Below, piece by piece: positions 35,592 to 39,859 of a DNA stretch of 39,859 bases. The number at the start of each line of letters is the position of its first letter. The stretch's first letter is position 1. Location of the stretch: positions 1-39,859 of the forward strand of contig CANQPV010000071.1 in NCBI GenBank assembly GCA_947625825.1, in the 5' to 3' direction. Made by a program: the position numbers and the translations under genes. A model generated the notes under the pieces. It was given only the letters and a program-made list of their open reading frames with translations. It was not told the DNA's origin and searched no databases. The stretch comes from an uncultured Clostridia bacterium. Lineage in GTDB: Bacteria; Bacillota; Clostridia; TANB77; CAG-508.

Positions 35592-35723
35592 TTAAAAACT
35601 AACCTAGCAAAAGCTTTTGCAGCAATACAAAGACTAATTACACTACAATTTGAAAATACTAACTTAAAGGTTGATAGACTTAAGAGGTTAGTTGATAATT
35701 TTATAAATCAACTAAATAAGTAA
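35592..35723 (+). pseudogene. Decayed second copy of the MobV relaxase 3' end
   Basis: The 44-codon stretch reads LKTNLAKAFAAIQRLITLQF, then ENTNLK, then VDRLKRLVDNFINQLNK and stop. It closely matches the end of the intact relaxase (LKTNLAKAYAAIQKVATLQI, ENTSLK, VDRLKRLVDNLIKKYEK), with the coiled-coil part between the two blocks deleted in frame. No start or relaxase core remains. It shows that a related mobile element occupied this site earlier. Confidence 0.85.
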
Positions 35724-35729
35724 AATTTA

Positions 35730-35765
35730 AAGAAACAAGTACTATTTTAATAATACTTGTTTCTT
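35730..35765. terminator. Palindrome between relaxase remnant and RHH gene
   Basis: AAGAAACAAGTA pairs with TACTTGTTTCTT around an AT loop, in the gap between convergent units; probably a shared terminator. Confidence 0.6.
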
Positions 35766-35774
35766 GTTATATAT

Positions 35775-35981
35775 TTACTTACTATTAATGCTATAAATAT
35801 CAACATTACTATATTTTTCTAAATTCATTTGCTCTAATGAATTTTGGATGCAACTAACAATTACATTATTAAAACTCATATCTTCTTTTTTTGCAATTTT
35901 TCTTAGCATTTCATTTATATTTTCTGGTAAGCGAATAGAAATTTTAACGTTACTCTTTTTATATTTAGAAATTTCAAACAT
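35775..35981 (-). CDS. Ribbon-helix-helix DNA-binding protein
   Basis: 68 residues. The strand KISIRLPENI and helices NEMLRKIAKKED and FNNVIVSCIQNSLEQ follow the Arc/HicB-C-terminal RHH pattern. It has the same layout as the protein at 14597-14776 but a different sequence. Start ATG follows TTGGAGG. It is divergent from the pilin-like gene and may regulate it. No toxin gene pairs with it. Confidence 0.75.
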   Translation of the reverse strand: MFEISKYKKSNVKISIRLPENINEMLRKIAKKEDMSFNNVIVSCIQNSLEQMNLEKYSNVDIYSINSK

Positions 35982-36060
35982 TTTTTACCTCCAATTATTA
36001 TGACTTATATTTATATATATTGTCCCACAAAATGGAAACAAAAAATACCAGACAAAAGTA

Positions 36061-36089
36061 TTACAAAAGCATAAATATTATAGTATTAT
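36061..36089 (+). promoter_or_regulatory. Promoter of the pilin-like gene
   Basis: -35 TTACAA (36061-36066), 17-nt spacer, -10 TATTAT (36084-36089), 31 nt before the start codon with ATAGGAGG between. Confidence 0.6.
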
Positions 36090-36120
36090 ATATTTATATA
36101 GTATACATAGGAGGTAAAAA

Positions 36121-37074
36121 ATGAAAAGAGATGAACAAAAGAAAGAAAGAGGTATTACGCTAATAGCCTTAGTAGTCACAATAGTGGTCCTTTTAATATT
36201 GGCAGGAGTAACCATAACAATGATATTAGGAGAAGATGGAATAATAGAAGCAGCAAGGGAAGCAGCAGAAAAAACAAATGTAGCAATAAAAGATGAACAG
36301 CAAATGTTACAAAATATGGCAGATGTGGCAAATGAGTATATAAATGGAAATGGTGGAATCGGAAGTGGAAGTGGAAGTACAAATACAGAAACACCACCTC
36401 CAGCACAATCAGAAGGAATTAGTTTAGAAACTATAAAAGAAAAGGCAACAGAATTTTACGGAAAAACAGTAAATTATACTAGTACAAATAGTACAGGAGT
36501 AACAAAATGGAGAATATTTTATGCAGGAAAAATAGATGATGGAGATGGAAGTGAACAAGGACATATATATTTAATAGCAGATGATTATATAAGTAAAGAT
36601 AATGCACCAGAAAAAGATGGACAAAAGTTGACGGGTGATGATGGAGCATACAATTTATATTTTAGTGATGAGTTATTAAATTGTTATTCTTCAGGTGCAT
36701 CAGGTATTTATAACAACCAAAAAGTAAGAAATTTACTAAAACAATATTTTGATTATTCACCAGATAGTTATCCAAATAGAGAAAGTACAAATAATAATAT
36801 AAAAGCAGTAGCATATATGCTAGATACAGAAATATGGAGTGCAAAATATGGAGATGGGGGAAAAAATGCAGAATATGCAATAGGAGGACCAACACTAGAA
36901 ATGTTTGTAAAATCATATAACGAGACACATTCTGAAAATAGCATTAGCTGTGAGGTAACAGGAAAAAATGGTTATACTTTTTCAACTGGAGATGGATTAA
37001 CTAGTGATTATGATAATATTTATAGGATACCAGAGGACGCGGCTGTTAAGCGGAATGTGGCTTGCGGCTCCTAG
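36121..37074 (+). CDS. Type IV pilin-like protein, frameshifted before its C-terminus
   Basis: A 317-residue product. Residues 10-35 are a prepilin-type leader and hydrophobic helix (ERGITLIALVVTIVVLLILAG); the usual Glu at position 5 after the cleavage Gly is Ala. A helical stalk, a Gly/Ser/Pro linker (about 78-97) and a globular domain (WRIFYAGKIDDG, HIYLIADDYI) follow. The reading frame stops at 37074, but the domain visibly continues in other frames: GMWLAAPSGVGNG from about 37055, then IGFRPLVCLNPGVKLK to the stop at 37265. The gene is therefore broken by two frame changes, or the sequence has errors. The C-terminus resembles DGR-diversified lectin-fold targets. Strong GGAGG ribosome site. 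Confidence 0.75.
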   Translation: MKRDEQKKERGITLIALVVTIVVLLILAGVTITMILGEDGIIEAAREAAEKTNVAIKDEQQMLQNMADVANEYINGNGGIGSGSGSTNTETPPPAQSEGISLETIKEKATEFYGKTVNYTSTNSTGVTKWRIFYAGKIDDGDGSEQGHIYLIADDYISKDNAPEKDGQKLTGDDGAYNLYFSDELLNCYSSGASGIYNNQKVRNLLKQYFDYSPDSYPNRESTNNNIKAVAYMLDTEIWSAKYGDGGKNAEYAIGGPTLEMFVKSYNETHSENSISCEVTGKNGYTFSTGDGLTSDYDNIYRIPEDAAVKRNVACGS

Positions 37075-37265
37075 TGGTGTAGGAAATGGTGTACTATGTA
37101 CAATATTGAACGGGGCGGGATCGACGTCGAGTTACGACGCGAAAATACTGATGGCCGTATTGAATTTGTATCGGCTTCCGCCCATTGGTATGTTTAAATC
37201 CTGGAGTTAAATTGAAAGCGTCACAAGGAACAGAATACAACTATGAAATAATACCAGCAAATTAA
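37030..37265 (+). other. GC-rich out-of-frame C-terminus, DGR variable-region candidate
   Basis: After 37030 the composition jumps: 21 of 30 bases in 37111-37140 are G or C and only 5 are A, in a region otherwise strongly A-rich. It encodes GMWLAAPSG-type sequence in one frame and, from 37170, IGFRPLVCLNPGVK in another, ending VKLKASQGTEYNYEIIPAN. A short invariant GC-rich end (ATCGGCTTCCGCCCATTGG, encoding IGFRP) after adenine-poor variable codons is what a DGR variable region looks like. No reverse transcriptase or template repeat lies in the window. Confidence 0.5.
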
Positions 37266-37382
37266 TAAAAGGAATGTTACAAATATAATAATGACATGAC
37301 GGATAAACTTTTTATTAAACATGGATTTAAGTAAGCCAGTAGAAGAATATGAAATACACGAAAGGTGTAAAGAGAGTGTAAG

Positions 37383-37429
37383 AAACACCAAACATAAACT
37401 AAAATTTAGCTTGTGTTTGGTGTTTTTTT
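37383..37429 (+). terminator. Terminator after the pilin-like gene
   Basis: AAACACCAAACA pairs with TGTTTGGTGTTT (allowing a one-base bulge in the inner stem), followed by a T run. Confidence 0.85.
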
Positions 37430-37454
37430 GGTACCGATGGTGGGACTTTAAGTC
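37430..37454 (-). other. tRNA 3'-end-like sequence, possible second attachment site
   Basis: The reverse strand reads AAGTCCCACCATCGGTACC, which looks like the T-loop end, T stem and acceptor end of a tRNA; sequence farther upstream no longer pairs. Downstream is TTTTTGTGCCAACATTGTGCC, a GTGCCA direct repeat. Short and degraded, so only suggestive. Confidence 0.35.
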
Positions 37455-37576
37455 CATATTTCAATAATTATATAAATTTTTGTGCCAACATTGTGCCAGT
37501 AATAAAGTGACGCAAAAAATCACAAAAATTCGTAAAAAGAAACAAATAAAAAAATTATATATTTTTTTATGTTTGC

Positions 37577-37605
37577 TTGTTTTTTGTAAATAAATACTGT
37601 ATAGT
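37577..37605 (+). promoter_or_regulatory. Toxin promoter
   Basis: -35 TTGTTT (37577-37582), 17-nt spacer, -10 TATAGT (37600-37605), giving an mRNA with a leader of about 80 nt. Confidence 0.6.
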
Positions 37606-37694
37606 AATATTTATAGGAAGTAAGTTAAAAGCAGATGTGAGTGTTGCCACCTTACATACACAGTTTTTACTGTGAGAATTGGAGGTGGTGCTAT

Positions 37695-37805
37695 ATGATA
37701 GAAAATATGTTAACAATAATATATATACTTTTTTACAGTTTAGTAGCAACAACTATTATAGCATTTGCCTTGATTATTGCAATAGTAATAATTTTGAGCA
37801 AATAA
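37695..37805 (+). CDS. Small hydrophobic toxin of a type I toxin-antitoxin unit
   Basis: 36 residues: MIENMLTIIYILFYSLVATT, then an all-hydrophobic run IIAFALIIAIVIILSK ending in Lys. Short single-helix peptides of this kind in Bacillota (TxpA/BsrG/Fst or holin-like toxins) insert into the membrane and stop growth. The strong GGAGGTGG site lies behind a leader with a CACAGT...ACTGTG hairpin (37659-37674) that may hide it. A convergent promoter at 37903-37931 on the other strand would make an antisense RNA over the shared terminator. Sequence family not certain; the overall architecture is convincing. Confidence 0.7.
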   Translation: MIENMLTIIYILFYSLVATTIIAFALIIAIVIILSK

Positions 37806-37808
37806 AAT

Positions 37809-37847
37809 AAACACCACATTACGCTTCGCCTAAGCTATGTGGTGTTT
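37809..37847. terminator. Bidirectional terminator shared by toxin mRNA and antitoxin RNA
   Basis: AAACACCACAT pairs perfectly with ATGTGGTGTTT; A-rich and T-rich flanks allow termination on both strands. Confidence 0.8.
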
Positions 37848-37896
37848 AAACAATAAAATTGTGGTAACACACATTGTCTGTGGCTACTTATTTCCT
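37809..37896 (-). ncRNA. Predicted antisense RNA antitoxin
   Basis: Transcript of about 88 nt predicted from the strong minus-strand promoter at 37903-37931 and ending at the shared hairpin. It overlaps the 3' part of the toxin mRNA and contains no open reading frame of note. The start is inferred from the -10 position. Confidence 0.6.
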
Positions 37897-37902
37897 ATAT
37901 TT

Positions 37903-37931
37903 ATTATACATAGTTTATTAGAAAAAGTCAA
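37903..37931 (-). promoter_or_regulatory. Antitoxin RNA promoter
   Basis: On the minus strand: -35 TTGACT (37931-37926), 17-nt spacer, -10 TATAAT (37908-37903). It is close to consensus and stronger than the toxin promoter, as expected for an unstable RNA antitoxin. Confidence 0.75.
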
Positions 37932-37956
37932 ATGAAATTCTAAAAAAAACTGATAA

Positions 37957-38219
37957 GTTGCTGAAATAATGACGATATGCAGCAACGTAGCTTTTGTAAC
38001 TTTTGCGTATGCAAAAGTTAACAAATGCTACATAAGCTAAGTAGCATAAACCAGAAGATAAACTTACTCACACGCAAGCCACAAATAGAAATAAAATTCG
38101 TAAGAATTTTAATTTGAATTTGTGGCTATACAAAGGGGTTATTAGGGGAAAGAATTTCCCCTAATCATACAGAAACTGCAAAGCAGTTTCTAGTATGTTA
38201 GAATGTCAAAATTACATTC
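37957..38219 (+). other. Six-hairpin array ending in a pMV158-like oriT
   Basis: Successive stems: GTTGCTG/CAGCAAC (37957-37986); GTAGC...AACTTTTGC-gtat-GCAAAAGTT...GCTAC (37987-38031); GCCACAAAT...ATTTGTGGC with inner AAAATTC/GAATTTT (38078-38126); ATTAGGGGAAA/TTTCCCCTAAT (38141-38165); CATACAGAAACTGC/GCAGTTTCTAGTATG (38166-38197); GAATGT/ACATTC (38201-38219). Right after the fifth stem the sequence is TAGTATG-TTAG, one base from the pMV158 nick sequence TAGTGTG/TTA as I recall it, so the nick would fall between 38197 and 38198. The MobV relaxase gene follows on the same strand. Confidence 0.7.
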
Positions 38220-38357
38220 AATACAAGAAACCCCAAGTAGAAATTTAATAAGTGAAGTCAGGAAAGCAAAAATATCTGCTTCATTTATAGAAACGGAGGT
38301 AATATTTTTATTTGAGCCTTATAAATGGCTATCTATATTAAAAAGGAATATAAAAAA

Positions 38358-39332
38358 ATGAGTTATGCAATTATTCGAAATGCAAACTACAAAAAAGACA
38401 ACTTAGCAGGACTATACAAACATAACGAAAGAAAAAATACTAATTATTCAAATAAAGATATTAACAAAAATAACTTTATAAAAAACTATTCAATAAAAAA
38501 ATGTAATACCACATATACAAACGCAATTAAAATATTACAAAAGAAAAATAACTTAAGAGGCAGAATAATAAAGACAACAAATATAGCTTGTGAATTTATT
38601 ATCACTTCTGATAAAGACTTTTTTGAAAAAATAGGAGAAGAAGAAACAAGAAGATATTTTGAAACTGCATATAAATTTGTAGCAAATTATAAAAACTTAG
38701 GAGAAAAATATATACTATCTGCAAAAGTGCATATGGATGAAAGTGTTCCACATATGCATTTGACATTTGTACCAGTAGTACATACTAAAGATAAAAACGG
38801 AAATGAAATAAATAAAATTGCTTGTAGTGAATATTGGAAGGGGAAAGATAGCTATAAAAGACTACAAGATAACTTTTATGCATATATAACAAAAGCAGGC
38901 TTTGACTTAGAACGTGGAAATACAAAAGAAAATACACATATACCAATAGAAACACTAAAAAAAGTAACAAACTATGAGAATATAAAATATGAAATAGAAA
39001 ATAACGAAAAAACCGATAGCCTAGATATAAGTAAAAATGAGCTAGAAACACAAAATTTAAGCTTAGTAGTAGCACAAAATAGACAATTAGTAGAATATAA
39101 CAAAAAATTAAAGACTAATCTAGCAAAGGCATATGCAGCAATTCAAAAAGTAGCTACACTACAAATTGAAAATACTAGTTTAAAACAAGAAAATATTAAA
39201 CTAAAGCAAGAAAACAATAAATTAAAAGAATATATACAACATACATTTGAAGTAATAAAAACACTTTTTGATTTTCCTGTTGATAGACTTAAGAGGTTAG
39301 TTGATAATTTAATAAAAAAATATGAAAAATAA
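38358..39332 (+). CDS. MobV-family (Mob/Pre) relaxase
   Basis: 324 residues. Nicks the plasmid or element at oriT and pilots the strand during conjugative mobilisation. It starts MSYAIIRNANYKKDNLAGLY as in pMV158 MobM, with KHNERKNTNYSNKDIN and the metal-binding HMDESVPHMHLTFVP (H-x-D-E-..-P-H-x-H) near 122-136. The C-terminal third is coiled coil with repeated LKQEN heptads and ends VDRLKRLVDNLIKKYEK. Start 38358 (AAAGGA 9-10 nt upstream) fits the family; 38325 has no close ribosome site. It is shorter than the 494-residue MobM. No conjugation genes are present, so transfer would depend on a helper. Confidence 0.92.
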   Translation: MSYAIIRNANYKKDNLAGLYKHNERKNTNYSNKDINKNNFIKNYSIKKCNTTYTNAIKILQKKNNLRGRIIKTTNIACEFIITSDKDFFEKIGEEETRRYFETAYKFVANYKNLGEKYILSAKVHMDESVPHMHLTFVPVVHTKDKNGNEINKIACSEYWKGKDSYKRLQDNFYAYITKAGFDLERGNTKENTHIPIETLKKVTNYENIKYEIENNEKTDSLDISKNELETQNLSLVVAQNRQLVEYNKKLKTNLAKAYAAIQKVATLQIENTSLKQENIKLKQENNKLKEYIQHTFEVIKTLFDFPVDRLKRLVDNLIKKYEK

Positions 39333-39389
39333 CTAATATAAATATAAATAGCGATATAAATTTAAAACACTAAATAAACAAATAAAATA

Positions 39390-39528
39390 GTTACTATTCA
39401 CAGCTAATTATAAATTTTAGAGTAGCCACTTGCTTCTTAATATATGTTTTTTCGTGCTTTAGCCCTAGAAAAAACATATATAATGCGCAAGCGACGTGGC
39501 GGATAATTTTAGGGCTGTGAATAGTAAC
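39390..39528. repeat. Structured intergenic repeat, copy 2, with longer outer stem
   Basis: It shares the core of the repeat at 5151-5256: AGAGTAGCCAC, TTAATATATGTTTTTTCGTG, AGAAAAAACATATAT and GCAAGCGACGTGGCGGATAA. Here an extra outer stem is perfect over 15 bp: GTTACTATTCACAGC (39390-39404) and GCTGTGAATAGTAAC (39514-39528). It lies after the relaxase gene. Confidence 0.85.
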
Positions 39529-39536
39529 ATTAATTG

Positions 39537-39569
39537 TTACAATTTTATTACAATTTTATTACAAATTAT
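39537..39569. repeat. 11-bp tandem repeat upstream of the leader promoter
   Basis: TTACAATTTTA occurs at 39537-39547 and 39548-39558, followed by the variant TTACAAATTAT at 39559-39569. It may be a binding site for a regulator of the promoter 10 bp downstream. Confidence 0.65.
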
Positions 39570-39578
39570 CGACAAGTG

Positions 39579-39607
39579 TTTACAAGGGAAAAGAAATATT
39601 GTAAAAT
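39579..39607 (+). promoter_or_regulatory. Promoter of the leader-peptide unit
   Basis: -35 TTTACA (39579-39584), 17-nt spacer, -10 TAAAAT (39602-39607). Confidence 0.65.
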
Positions 39608-39657
39608 AAAATTATAGTAAAAATAGCTAAAAACAAAAGAAAAAGGAGTAAACTGAA

Positions 39658-39714
39658 ATGATAAAACAGCAAACCGTTGGGGCTGTACACACACACACAC
39701 ACACACACAAGTAA
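39658..39714 (+). CDS. His-Thr repeat leader peptide
   Basis: An 18-residue reading frame MIKQQTVGAVHTHTHTHK ending just after an (AC)n tract, with an excellent AAAGGAG ribosome site 9 nt upstream and its own promoter. One extra AC unit would extend it in frame through SNFVEVKEGNKAFICSELGR to a stop at 39811. A terminator-like hairpin follows at 39763-39801. It is best read as a leader peptide controlling a gene beyond the window edge, but no function is proven. Confidence 0.55.
   Translation: MIKQQTVGAVHTHTHTHK
39687..39709. repeat. (AC)11 microsatellite in the leader reading frame
   Basis: 23 uninterrupted alternating A and C bases, standing out from AT-rich surroundings. Gain of one unit or loss of two changes the peptide from 18 to about 50 residues. 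Confidence 0.9.
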
Positions 39715-39762
39715 TTTTGTAGAAGTAAAAGAAGGCAATAAAGCCTTTATTTGTAGTGAATT

Positions 39763-39801
39763 AGGCAGACTATTTAAAAATAAAAATAGCCTGTCTTTTT
39801 G
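39763..39801 (+). terminator. Attenuator-like terminator after the leader peptide
   Basis: AGGCAGACTATTT pairs with AAATAGCCTGTCT (12 of 13 positions, one G-U), followed by TTTTTG. It lies about 50 nt after the short peptide stop, so ribosome position on the longer frame would cover it. Confidence 0.7.
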
Positions 39802-39859
39802 TTGTTTTTAAATGCTAAAAAGAAAATCAAAATTTAAAACTAAAAAAGATTTTAATATT

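Larger units (their letters stand above)
35462..39859. mobile_element. Mobilisable-element region (boundaries uncertain, runs off the window)
   Basis: Between the tRNA-Leu fragment and the window end lie a decayed relaxase tail, two tRNA 3'-end-like sequences, an RHH regulator, a pilin-like cargo gene, a type I toxin unit, an oriT-like hairpin array, a MobV relaxase and a leader/attenuator unit. No integrase is seen in this stretch. The repeated relaxase 3' ends suggest successive insertions or a collapsed tandem copy. Confidence 0.5.

Noticed and set aside
37004-37210. Separate 68-residue gene on the plus strand
   Set aside because: It is the shifted-frame continuation of the pilin-like protein (GMWLAAPSG), not an independent gene; no ribosome site.
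37500-37545. Additional recombinase half-site AATTCGTAAAAAG similar to the inversion arms
   Set aside because: Short, imperfect, no paired arm or spacer; expected by chance at this base composition.
38078-38126. Riboswitch upstream of the relaxase gene
   Set aside because: The stems match no riboswitch consensus I know, and the nick-like sequence and MobV gene explain the region better.

Overview
The window is a strongly AT-rich stretch of Bacillota (Clostridia-type) chromosome. The signs are low GC, AGGAGG-type ribosome sites, sigma-A promoters with 17-18 bp spacers, Rho-independent terminators, a class D-like sortase, a CpsB/CpsC/CpsD-type capsule control set and a MobV relaxase. No rRNA or CRISPR array is present. 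The species cannot be named from this sequence; an anaerobic gut-type clostridium is the best guess.

Layout. (1) 1-8 kb, housekeeping: mutS, a palindromic GGGACAG repeat, an unusually GC-rich small four-cysteine protein, a TGS/uridine-kinase-type nucleoside kinase, an RNHCP protein, a structured intergenic repeat, a U32-family protein and a small cysteine-rich membrane peptide. (2) 8-14.5 kb, cell surface: a secreted glucosaminidase with SH3 repeats and a C-terminal dockerin, next to a membrane-anchored protein with a cohesin-like N-terminus; a small surface protein with an LPxTG-like IKQTG signal overlapping a sortase gene; a membrane protein; and a remnant of a PD-(D/E)XK (Rpn-type) nuclease. 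(3) 14.6-19.9 kb: a ribbon-helix-helix (RHH) regulator divergent from a five-gene operon, FkbH-ACP-VOC-MBOAT-SGNH. It has the logic of a Dlt-type extracellular acylation pathway but uses FkbH to load the carrier protein. (4) 20.0-21.1 kb: a tyrosine recombinase gene and an outward-facing promoter lie between two inverted 29-bp sites, which looks like a self-contained invertible promoter switch. (5) 21.1-35.2 kb: a 14-gene Wzy-type capsule/EPS operon running from a priming sugar transferase to a tyrosine kinase and phosphatase. In the orientation read here the switch promoter faces into this operon.

(6) 35.2-39.86 kb, accessory DNA: tRNA-Thr(CGU), a reverse-strand 3' half of tRNA-Leu, a decayed second copy of the relaxase 3' end, another RHH protein, and a pilin-like protein whose GC-rich, out-of-frame C-terminus resembles a diversity-generating retroelement (DGR) target. 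These are followed by a type I toxin with antisense RNA, six hairpins ending in a pMV158-like oriT, a MobV relaxase, a second copy of the structured repeat, and a leader peptide containing an (AC)n tract followed by an attenuator-like terminator.

Together the genes describe a bacterium that varies its surface: a switchable capsule, possible slippage tracts, a sortase, a dockerin/cohesin-like pair and a possible hypervariable pilin. The strongest candidate for an undescribed system is the recombinase-containing invertible promoter in front of the capsule operon, next to the FkbH-dependent acylation operon.
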